Of a DNA stretch of 7,508 bases, positions 1-5,716 are shown piece after piece. The notes below the pieces were generated by a model, which made no database searches, was not told where the DNA came from, and worked only from the letters and a program-made list of their open reading frames with translations. Source of the stretch: an uncultured Collinsella sp. (lineage in GTDB: Bacteria > Actinomycetota > Coriobacteriia > Coriobacteriales > Coriobacteriaceae); assembly GCA_902494295.1 (NCBI GenBank), contig CABUSL010000105.1, forward strand, positions 1 to 7,508, written 5' to 3'. Made by a program: the position numbers and the translations under genes. Positions within the stretch are counted from its first letter, which is position 1. Every line of letters begins with the position of its first letter.

Positions 1-31
1 ATGCAAATGCGCGCCCGGCCCCGCCGTGTCT

Positions 32-55
32 ATATGTGCTCGGATATGTGCTCGG
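32..55. repeat. Perfect 12-bp tandem duplication directly after the topA stop
   Basis: The unit ATATGTGCTCGG occurs twice head to tail with no mismatch (32-43 and 44-55), and the second copy abuts the topA stop codon (TAA on the minus strand, 58-56). On the coding strand the unit reads CCGAGCACATAT. It is not part of the protein and forms no obvious hairpin with a T-tract, so I do not call it a terminator. A replication-slippage duplication in the 3' untranslated region is the simplest explanation. Confidence 0.9.
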
Positions 56-2647
56 TTACTTGTCGGCGGCCGCCTTCTTGGTGGTCGACTTTTTCGCGGT
101 AGTCTTCTTGGCGGTCGTCTTTTTGGCCGTCGTCTTCTTTGCTGCCGTGGTCTTCTTCGCCGTGCTCGCCTTGGTCGCAGTCTTGCGGCCACGGGCGGGC
201 TTCTTCTCCTTGGTCGGGCAGTCCATGTTCACGCAGATGCGCCACGGGCCGCGCGCCGTGTTGACCACCACGATGGGGGCGCCGCACTCGGGGCAGGTCT
301 CGCCCGTCGCCTCGAGCTTGCCGCGCGCCGGCAGCGGATAGCTCACGCCGCAGTCATCGTAGTTGGTGCATCGGATAAAGCGCTTGCCGCTCTTTTCGCT
401 CTTGTGTGCGATCAGGTCGCCATGGCGTCCTGCCTCGGCGCACACCTTGCACTCACCCACCTTAAGGTCGGGCTCGTAGTTGGTGGGGCACATGGGGTTC
501 ACGCAAATCTCGAAGGCCTTCTGGCGGAACGGCTGGCACTTAATGCGCGGCGCGCCGCACTCGGGGCATACGGCCGCCTCGCCCTCGAGCGGGCTGACCT
601 TGACGCCGCTCGGCACCGGATAGGTCACGTCGCAGTCGGGCCAGCCCATGCAGCCGATAAAGCTGCCGCGGGTCTTGGCGCTCGTCTTCATAACCAGGTC
701 CTTGCCGCACTTGGGGCAGGCGCCCACGCGCGCATCGGCCGTGACGGCGTCGCTGATGGCGTCGCCCAGCTCCTGCGTGTGCTTGAGCAGCTCGTCGAGC
801 ACGCCAGCCAGCAGCGCGCGCGAGTGCGTCACGACATGCTCTTCGGTATCCTCGCCGCGCTCCACACGGGTCATATCGCCATCGAGCTCGCTGGTCATAT
901 CGGGGCTCGTGATGCGCGGGGCAAACTGCGTCAGCGCGTCGATGATGGCGATACCCAGCTGGCTCGGCTCAACGGGATCGTTTTTGAGGTAGCGCACGGC
1001 GTACAGGCGCTCGATGATGCTCGCGCGCGTGGACTTGGTGCCCAGGCCGCGCTTTTCCATCTCCTGCACGAGCTTGCCCTGGCTGTAGCGCGCGGGCGGC
1101 TCGGTCTGCTTGGCCTCGAGTTTAATGTCGAACACATCGACCGTATCGCCCTGCTCCAGCGGCGGCATCTGCTCATCGCGCTTAAGTCCATACGGATACG
1201 CCTCGCGGAAGCCCGGAGTCACGAGCACATCGCCCGAAGCCACGAACGGCTCACCGTTCACGTCGAGCTCGAGCTTGGTGTTCTCGATGGTCGCGGGACC
1301 CATAAGCGTCGCCAGGAAGCGACGGGCGATCAGGTCATAGAGCTTGCGCTGGCCGCCGTCGAGCGTGGACGGATCGCCCTCGCCCGTGGGGTAGATAGGC
1401 GGGTGGTCGGTGGTCTCGACTTTACCGCGCGTGGGCTTCATGGGACCAGCGAGTACCTTTTTGCACACGGGCGCCAGCGCCGGGTTGATCTTTGCCAGGT
1501 CACTCACCACGGCACCCAAATCGAGCGTCGCGGGATACACGGTGTTGTCGACACGCGGGTAGCTGATGAGGCCCGCCATGTAGAGGGACTCGGCGATGCG
1601 CATGGTACGCGCAGGCGAGATGCCCTCGGCAGCGGCGGCGGCCTGCAGCGAGGTGGTCGCAAACGGCGTGGGCGGCTGCTGCTTGCGCGAGCGCTTGGTC
1701 ACCGCGGCGACGGTTGCCGTCGCAACGCCGTCGACATGGCCGTACGCCGTCTCGGCAGCGTCTTTGTCGGTAAAGCGTGCCGTCTTGTGAGCGATCTTAA
1801 AGCGGTCATCCTCGGCAGCACCCTGTGCGGCGCCCATGCCGCGAATCTGCCAATAGTCCTCGGGCACAAACGCCATGCGCTCGCGCTCGCGCTCGACCAC
1901 CAGGGCGAGCGTCGGCGTCTGCACGCGGCCGGCGGAACGCACGTTGCCAAAGCCGCCAAACTTGGCGAGCGTCAGGTAGCGCGTGAGCACCGCACCCCAA
2001 ATGAGGTCGATGTGCTGACGGCTCTCGCCGGCGTCGGCCAGGTTCTGGTCGAGCGAGACGAGATTATCGAAGGCCTGCGTAATCTCGGCCTTGGTAAACG
2101 AAGAATACTGGGCGCGGGCGACCGGCAAGTCCGGCGCAACCTCGCGCACCTTGTTAAGAGCGTCCGAGCCGATCAGCTCGCCCTCACGGTCGAAGTCCGT
2201 GGCGATAATGACGCTGTCGGACTTCTTGGCAAGGTTCTTGAGCGAGCGGATGAGCTCCTTCTCGGCCGGCAGCTTAATGACGGGTGCCCAGGTGAGATAC
2301 GGCAGGCTCTCGAGCTTCCAGCCCTTGATGGAGATACCGTCGGCAAGAAACGGCTTGCGCTTGGTGTCGTAGGGCGGACGAGCCAGGCCATCGGGCATGT
2401 CGGCCGGCAGCATCTCGCCATCCTCAGTAACCGAATACCAGCCCAGCTTTTTATCGAACAGTACGCTGTCGCAAAAATCGGGCGCAAGGATGTGACCGGC
2501 AAGACCGATCGTCACGCACTCCTCGCCCTTCCACTCAAAACGGTAGATGGCGGTGTTGTACACCTTGTCCTTTTTGGGTTTGCCCGTGGACAGACGCTCG
2601 GCGATCTGACGCGCGGCGTCGTTTTTCTCGGCGATGATGAGCTTCAA
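56..2647 (-). CDS. topA: Type IA DNA topoisomerase I, archaeal-like core with four zinc ribbons and a lysine-rich tail
   Basis: This ATP-independent type IA topoisomerase cuts one DNA strand through a tyrosine link and relaxes negative supercoils. The 863-residue protein has a TOPRIM domain with Glu7 and the metal-binding motif D151-F-D153-R-E-G-E157. The strand-passage core contains SAGRVQTPTLAL (238-249), and the active tyrosine is Tyr363 in ISYPRVDNTVYP. Four CxxC...C...C zinc ribbons follow: C644/C647/C666/C672, C694/C697/C715/C720, C733/C736/C760/C766 and C785/C788/C805/C810. The last ~50 residues are a Lys/Thr/Ala tail built on AKKTT units, probably a DNA-binding extension. E. coli TopA normally has YMRTDS at the active tyrosine; the YPRxDNTVYP form is what I recall from archaeal topoisomerase I, so an archaeal-type lineage is inferred. 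The start is TTG (2647-2645) with AGGAG six bases upstream, giving the expected N-terminus MKLIIAEKN. It lies 54 bases after hypB. Confidence 0.95.
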   Translation of the reverse strand: MKLIIAEKNDAARQIAERLSTGKPKKDKVYNTAIYRFEWKGEECVTIGLAGHILAPDFCDSVLFDKKLGWYSVTEDGEMLPADMPDGLARPPYDTKRKPFLADGISIKGWKLESLPYLTWAPVIKLPAEKELIRSLKNLAKKSDSVIIATDFDREGELIGSDALNKVREVAPDLPVARAQYSSFTKAEITQAFDNLVSLDQNLADAGESRQHIDLIWGAVLTRYLTLAKFGGFGNVRSAGRVQTPTLALVVERERERMAFVPEDYWQIRGMGAAQGAAEDDRFKIAHKTARFTDKDAAETAYGHVDGVATATVAAVTKRSRKQQPPTPFATTSLQAAAAAEGISPARTMRIAESLYMAGLISYPRVDNTVYPATLDLGAVVSDLAKINPALAPVCKKVLAGPMKPTRGKVETTDHPPIYPTGEGDPSTLDGGQRKLYDLIARRFLATLMGPATIENTKLELDVNGEPFVASGDVLVTPGFREAYPYGLKRDEQMPPLEQGDTVDVFDIKLEAKQTEPPARYSQGKLVQEMEKRGLGTKSTRASIIERLYAVRYLKNDPVEPSQLGIAIIDALTQFAPRITSPDMTSELDGDMTRVERGEDTEEHVVTHSRALLAGVLDELLKHTQELGDAISDAVTADARVGACPKCGKDLVMKTSAKTRGSFIGCMGWPDCDVTYPVPSGVKVSPLEGEAAVCPECGAPRIKCQPFRQKAFEICVNPMCPTNYEPDLKVGECKVCAEAGRHGDLIAHKSEKSGKRFIRCTNYDDCGVSYPLPARGKLEATGETCPECGAPIVVVNTARGPWRICVNMDCPTKEKKPARGRKTATKASTAKKTTAAKKTTAKKTTAKKTTAKKSTTKKAAADK
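59..214 (-). other. Histone-H1-like lysine-rich C-terminal tail of topA (protein region)
   Basis: Residues about 812-863 of the topoisomerase are almost only Lys, Ala, Thr and Arg. The core of residues 829-853 is a near-perfect five-residue periodicity (AKKTT, AKKTT, AKKTT, AKKS). The DNA beneath is a degenerate 15-bp repeat rich in CTT/GTC on the plus strand (about 89-163). Basic tails of this kind are known on actinobacterial TopA, where they aid DNA binding and processivity. The repeat could change length by slippage, but that is inference. Confidence 0.85.
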
Positions 2648-2701
2648 AAGAGGCTCCTATCTCGTGTCTCTGCGGCTACGCCCGCCCGTATGGCGGCCGA
2701 C

Positions 2702-3385
2702 TTACGCCCTTGCTTGCTCGATTTGCCCGATGAGCCAATCGCACCAGGCATCCATGCCCTCGCCCTTGCGCGCACTCACGGCAAACCGCGGCGCCTGCGG
2801 ATTGAGGTCATCGAGTGTCTTAGTATACCTATCCATGTCAAAATCGAAAGCCGGGGCCACGTCGACCTTATTGAGCAGCTGCGCGCCGGCGTGCTGGAAG
2901 ATGCCCGGGTACTTGATGGGCTTGTCGTCGCCCTCGGGCACCGAGAGAATCATGATGGACAGGTTCTCGCCCAGGTCAAAGTCGACCGGGCAGACCAAGT
3001 TGCCCACATTTTCGATAAAGATGACGTCGATGTTCTCCAGACCGACGGCCTGGTCGAACGCGTCAACGGCCTCCATGATCATGTTGCCCTCGAGGTGGCA
3101 CAGGCCGCCCGTGTTGATCTGGATGGCGGGCATGCCGGCTTCCTTCATGGTGATGGCATCGACATCCGAGGCGATATCGCCCTCGATGACGGCACAGCGC
3201 AGGCCAGCCTTGTCGCGCAGGCGCTCGTTAGTGCCCAGGATCGTGGTGGTCTTGCCCGAACCGGGGCTCGACAAGACGTTGATCACATAGGTGTTTGTCT
3301 CATTAAATCGCTGACGCAGCTGATCTGCCAGGCGCTCGTTGCGCGACAGAATCGGCGATGCGATATCAATCGTTTTCTCGGCCAT
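2702..3385 (-). CDS. hypB: Hydrogenase nickel incorporation GTPase HypB
   Basis: HypB is a cytoplasmic SIMIBI-class GTPase that works with HypA to load nickel into the large subunit of [NiFe]-hydrogenases. The 227-residue protein shows a P-loop SSPGSGKT (39-46) and IEGDIASDVDA around 67-77. The inter-domain metal-site motif is GGLCHLEG, with Cys96 and His97, and Cys132 lies in the ENVGNLVCP segment. The guanine-specificity motif is NKVD (172-175). It lacks both the N-terminal CxxCGC high-affinity nickel motif of E. coli HypB and a His-rich stretch, so it is the short, non-storage form. The ATG start (3385-3383) has AAGGAG eight bases upstream. It follows hypA by 55 bases and is followed 54 bases later by topA, all on one strand. 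The hydrogenase itself must be encoded elsewhere. Confidence 0.96.
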   Translation of the reverse strand: MAEKTIDIASPILSRNERLADQLRQRFNETNTYVINVLSSPGSGKTTTILGTNERLRDKAGLRCAVIEGDIASDVDAITMKEAGMPAIQINTGGLCHLEGNMIMEAVDAFDQAVGLENIDVIFIENVGNLVCPVDFDLGENLSIMILSVPEGDDKPIKYPGIFQHAGAQLLNKVDVAPAFDFDMDRYTKTLDDLNPQAPRFAVSARKGEGMDAWCDWLIGQIEQARA

Positions 3386-3440
3386 ACTTAGCGCTCCTTA
3401 CTTTGGCCCCTTTATACCCCATCACCAGATGGCTAGCGGG

Positions 3441-3797
3441 CTAATCGTCGGGGGTTTCGATTTCGATACTCGCGATATCGAGCTCGCGGCCGTGCAGCAG
3501 GCGCACGTTGGCGCCGCCACATTGAGGGCAGCGGCAATGGAAACGGTCGTGATCGAAGACCTCACCGCAGTCCTGGCACTCGCTTTGTGGATGGACCTCC
3601 TCCACGGCAAGCTCGCAGCCGCGCGTGAGCGGGTCCTCGTCGCGAAATGTCTCCCATGCAAAGTCGAGTGCCTCGCGCACGACCTCGGTCATATCCCCGA
3701 TACGCAGCGTTACCAAAACGGCGCGCGAGGCCCCCGCCCCACGCGCCGCGCGAATCACTGTATCGAGTATGCCGTTGACAATGCCAACCTCGTGCAT
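3441..3797 (-). CDS. hypA: Hydrogenase maturation nickel metallochaperone HypA
   Basis: HypA binds Ni(II) and hands it to the [NiFe]-hydrogenase large subunit together with HypB; related HypA proteins also assist urease. The 118-residue protein has the invariant N-terminal Met-His-Glu, in which His2 is a nickel ligand. Its C-terminal zinc-binding loop has two CxxC pairs, Cys74/Cys77 and Cys90/Cys93, with an additional Cys88. Length and domain order match the family. The ATG start gives the required MHE N-terminus. The ribosome site GGAG (3807-3810) lies across the end of tatC, nine bases from the start, and the gene begins only six bases after the tatC stop. Translation is therefore probably linked to the Tat operon. 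Confidence 0.96.
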   Translation of the reverse strand: MHEVGIVNGILDTVIRAARGAGASRAVLVTLRIGDMTEVVREALDFAWETFRDEDPLTRGCELAVEEVHPQSECQDCGEVFDHDRFHCRCPQCGGANVRLLHGRELDIASIEIETPDD

Positions 3798-3803
3798 ACC
3801 GAT

Positions 3804-4595
3804 TTACTCCTCGTCGTCCTCGTCGTCCGAGAACAGGTCCAGACGACTCACGAACAAGCCCTCCTTGCCCTCGCGCGCGGTAATGACCACACGGGCGATG
3901 GCAAGCGAAATCTCGTAAAGCGAGAGCAGGGCGCCATACATGAGGCCGAGCGTAACGGGCGAGCCGTCAGGCGTAATCACAGCCGAGCCCACAAGCAGGC
4001 CAACGTATACGTAACGCCAGGCACCGCGGAAAGCAGCGTAGGACACGATGTGGAAGACGGACAGGTAGAAGATGATGAGCGGCAGCTCAAACGCCACGCC
4101 AAAGCCGATCATAAAGAGCAGCTCCATGTTGACGTAGTTCTCCAGATCGGGCAGCGCCGTAGCGACGGCCGAGGTCTCGCCGATGAGCCACTCAAAGCCC
4201 GCAGGAATGATGATGAAATAGCAGAAAATGGCGCCCAGGAAGAACAACACCGTCGAGGCGAGCACCGTGGGCACGACCCACTTGCGCTCGTTGGGGCGAA
4301 GCGCCGGCAGGAAAAACGCCAGAATCTGCCAGATGATCATGGGCGTGCACATGACCACGGCCATCTTGATGGCCAGCGAGAAGCGCAAGCCAAAGCCGCC
4401 GAGCGTGGTAGTGATGTAGAACTTACCGTCCGGCACAAAGGAGCGGATGGGATCTTCCAGGATGTCGAGCACAACAGGCGTGGCGAAATACAGCACGATA
4501 GCGGCGGCAAACACCGACACGACCACGATGGTCAGGCGGCGACGGAGCTCTCCCAGGTGATCGAAGAGCGGCATACGCGCAGGTCCGATAGGCAT
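3804..4595 (-). CDS. tatC: Sec-independent (twin-arginine) protein translocase subunit TatC
   Basis: TatC is the multi-pass membrane receptor that binds the twin-arginine signal peptide of folded proteins and recruits TatA for export. The 263-residue protein has six likely membrane segments (about 22-42, 72-98, 108-133, 155-182, 192-208 and 213-233). It shows the cytoplasmic N-terminal HLGELRRR motif (13-20) with Glu16, and FFLPALRPNER in the first cytoplasmic loop. GVAFELP carries the conserved Glu170 in TM4, and ITPDGSPVT lies near 207-215. The C-terminus is strongly acidic (SDDEDDEE). The start ATG overlaps the tatA stop (TAATG, one shared base), and its Shine-Dalgarno GGAGG (4605-4609) lies inside tatA, which implies translational coupling. 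A second Met at residue 8 is possible but has no better ribosome site. Confidence 0.96.
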   Translation of the reverse strand: MPIGPARMPLFDHLGELRRRLTIVVVSVFAAAIVLYFATPVVLDILEDPIRSFVPDGKFYITTTLGGFGLRFSLAIKMAVVMCTPMIIWQILAFFLPALRPNERKWVVPTVLASTVLFFLGAIFCYFIIIPAGFEWLIGETSAVATALPDLENYVNMELLFMIGFGVAFELPLIIFYLSVFHIVSYAAFRGAWRYVYVGLLVGSAVITPDGSPVTLGLMYGALLSLYEISLAIARVVITAREGKEGLFVSRLDLFSDDEDDEE

Positions 4596-5182
4596 TACTC
4601 ATCGCCTCCCTTCGGGGCGTCGGCGGCAGCGGCGTCGTCCTCGGCCTCGAGCTCGCGAGCGAGCTGGTCGACGACGGCCTTGCGCTTGCGGGGACGACGA
4701 GCGTAGAGGTCAGCCGTCGTGGGCTCTGCCGGCTCGGGCTTGGGCTCCGGCTCTGCAGCAGGCTCGGGCTCGACGGCGGCATCGGCAGGCTCGGCCTTGG
4801 CGGGCTCGGCGCTCTCGGCCTCATCAGCAGCGCCTTCGCCCTCGGTGGCACCCTCGCTCGCAGCCTTCTCGGCGGCAAGGCGGGCACGGCGCTCGGCAAA
4901 GGTCTCCTTCTTTGCGGGCGCGGCCGTCTCGACGGCATCCTCGTCCGCATCGGAATCGTCATCGACGACAGCCTTCTTGGGCTTGACCGGAGCCGACGCG
5001 GCCTCGCTTACCGGATCGATGATCTCGGACTGAACAACGGCCGTCATCTTTTCCTGCGTCTCGCGGAACTGACGGATGGCACGGCCGATCGTGCGGCCCA
5101 TCTGCGGGAGCTTATCCGGGCCAAACAGCAAAAAGCCGAAGACCACGATGATCGCGAGCTCACCCTCTCCAATACCAAACAC
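4595..5182 (-). CDS. tatA: Twin-arginine translocase subunit TatA/TatB family
   Basis: This is the single-span Tat component that forms or nucleates the export pore with TatC. From the GTG start (5182-5180) the 195-residue protein begins MFGIGEGELAIIVVFGFLLF and has the hinge FGPDKLP (20-26). An amphipathic helix (MGRTIGRAIRQFRETQEKM) follows, then a very long charged tail rich in Ala, Glu and Pro. Start choice: an in-frame ATG exists at 5227, but the GTG has GGAGG (5188-5192) five bases upstream and gives the family N-terminus, whereas the extension reads through a leader hairpin. Glu at position 8, the Gly-Pro hinge and the long tail are TatB-like. With no second gene of this kind beside it, it may serve both TatA and TatB roles, or another tatA may lie elsewhere. 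Confidence 0.92.
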   Translation of the reverse strand: MFGIGEGELAIIVVFGFLLFGPDKLPQMGRTIGRAIRQFRETQEKMTAVVQSEIIDPVSEAASAPVKPKKAVVDDDSDADEDAVETAAPAKKETFAERRARLAAEKAASEGATEGEGAADEAESAEPAKAEPADAAVEPEPAAEPEPKPEPAEPTTADLYARRPRKRKAVVDQLARELEAEDDAAAADAPKGGDE

Positions 5183-5187
5183 ACATA

Positions 5188-5192
5188 CCTCC
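5188..5192 (-). promoter_or_regulatory. tatA ribosome binding site that decides the GTG start
   Basis: GGAGG on the minus strand sits five bases before GTG at 5182. An ATG one base closer (5186-5184) is out of frame. The upstream in-frame ATG at 5227 has no comparable purine-rich site. Confidence 0.8.
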
Positions 5193-5194
5193 AA

Positions 5195-5214
5195 GGCTCG
5201 ATGTGAGTCGAGCC
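5195..5214 (-). promoter_or_regulatory. Leader hairpin beside the tatA Shine-Dalgarno
   Basis: The segment has a perfect 7-bp stem, GGCTCGA (5195-5201 on plus) pairing with TCGAGCC (5208-5214), and a six-base loop. On the tatA mRNA it ends two bases before the GGAGG ribosome site. There is no T-tract after it, so it is not an intrinsic terminator. It could control ribosome access or protect the 5' end of the tatA-tatC-hypA-hypB message. The structure is seen in the sequence; the function is inferred. Confidence 0.6.
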
Positions 5215-5257
5215 CGCACCGCGCCATTCGGCCGGAACTCGTCTATTCATTCGGTCA

Positions 5258-5263
5258 AGTATA
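5258..5263 (-). promoter_or_regulatory. Candidate -10 box of the tatA-tatC-hypA-hypB operon
   Basis: TATACT on the minus strand matches the sigma-70 family -10 consensus at five of six positions and would give a leader of about 70 bases before the tatA GTG. No convincing -35 hexamer is found 16-19 bases upstream; a 6+6 dyad occupies that place instead. The same CTATACTT string with CGAA three bases later recurs before the aminotransferase. Confidence 0.5.
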
Positions 5264-5268
5264 GCGCC

Positions 5269-5286
5269 CGGACGCCAAAACGTCCG
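5269..5286. promoter_or_regulatory. Perfect 6-6-6 dyad upstream of the tatA -10 box, possible operator
   Basis: CGGACG, a six-base spacer CCAAAA and CGTCCG form a perfect inverted repeat in the spacer/-35 region of the candidate tatA promoter. This is a plausible regulator binding site. It could also be a short RNA hairpin after the STAS gene, but no T-tract follows it in either direction. Confidence 0.35.
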
Positions 5287-5303
5287 AGCGCATCACAAAC
5301 ATA

Positions 5304-5330
5304 TGCCAAACGGCACGCCCTTTTGGGGGC
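5304..5330 (-). terminator. Weak candidate terminator or hairpin pair after the STAS gene
   Basis: Two short stems follow the STAS stop. GCCC/GGGC (5317-5320 with 5327-5330) has a six-base loop, and TGCC/GGCA (5304-5307 with 5312-5315) has a four-base loop. The second is followed on the minus strand by TATGTTTGTG. Stems of four pairs are weak, so this is only a possible end of the STAS transcript. Confidence 0.25.
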
Positions 5331-5335
5331 AAAGA

Positions 5336-5650
5336 TTATGCCGCCGTGATCGAAATCTCCTGGTCGACGCCCAGCAGCTGAACCACGCGCATCACCGGGG
5401 GCTGCACATTAGTGCAGCTAAAGCGCTTACCGTGGTCGACCGCGTGGTGCGCGGCGCCCACGAGCACGCCAATACCCGTCGAATCGATATAGCTCACCTG
5501 GGCAAAATCGAGCTCAACGGCCTCAGTGGGCTGCTCGAGCGCCAGGTCAATGGCATTGCGCAGGCTATCGGCGTTAGAGATATCGATCTCGCCGGTTACC
5601 TTAATGGTGTAGATCTCCGGTGTGGGGTTGGTGGAAATACCCAAATCCAT
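5336..5650 (-). CDS. STAS-domain anti-sigma factor antagonist
   Basis: This is a single STAS-domain protein of the SpoIIAA/RsbV type. In such systems the unphosphorylated antagonist binds a serine-kinase anti-sigma factor and frees the sigma factor. The 104-residue length is normal for the family. The N-terminal half has the beta strand and switch segment YTIKVTGEIDISNADSL (14-30). The phospho-acceptor motif is DSTGIGVLVGA with Ser57, and LDFAQVSYID precedes it. The ATG start (5650-5648) has AAGGAG seven bases upstream. It lies 66 bases after the aminotransferase stop, with no clear terminator between them, and 153 bases before tatA. No anti-sigma kinase, sigma factor or PP2C phosphatase gene is adjacent, so its partner is unknown. 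Because the serine is intact, I expect regulation by phosphorylation. Confidence 0.92.
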   Translation of the reverse strand: MDLGISTNPTPEIYTIKVTGEIDISNADSLRNAIDLALEQPTEAVELDFAQVSYIDSTGIGVLVGAAHHAVDHGKRFSCTNVQPPVMRVVQLLGVDQEISITAA

Positions 5651-5716
5651 GTATACGCTCCTTTACGTATCGAAAATGCGGATAGTACTGGGCGCGGACT
5701 TGCGGGGCCCTAGGCG

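Noticed and set aside
89..163. Short repeated units near the left end as a CRISPR or satellite array
   Set aside because: They are in-frame codons for the lysine-rich tail of topA, without spacers of constant length.
2823..2828. TATACT inside hypB on the minus strand, as an internal promoter for topA
   Set aside because: It falls within well-conserved coding sequence. A TTGACA lies only eight bases upstream, which is too close for a -35, so there is no supported promoter.
26..3391. A very long open frame (1121 codons) on the plus strand, opposite topA and hypB
   Set aside because: It is in exact codon register with both minus-strand genes, so it stays open simply because they avoid TTA, CTA and TCA codons. 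Its product is low-complexity and matches no family, while the minus-strand proteins have complete catalytic motifs.
3418..3433. Hairpin CCATC/GATGG between hypA and hypB as a terminator
   Set aside because: The stem is only five pairs, is followed by GGTATAAAGG rather than a T-tract, and hypA and hypB are expected to be co-transcribed.
3339..4706. A 455-codon plus-strand frame opposite hypA and tatC
   Set aside because: Again in codon register with both minus-strand genes. It has an Arg/His/Glu-rich product typical of an antisense shadow, with no ribosome site.
5183..5227. N-terminal extension of tatA to an in-frame ATG
   Set aside because: The extra 15 residues are polar and unlike Tat family N-termini, the DNA contains the leader hairpin and ribosome site, and the GTG at 5182 gives the expected MFGIGE start.
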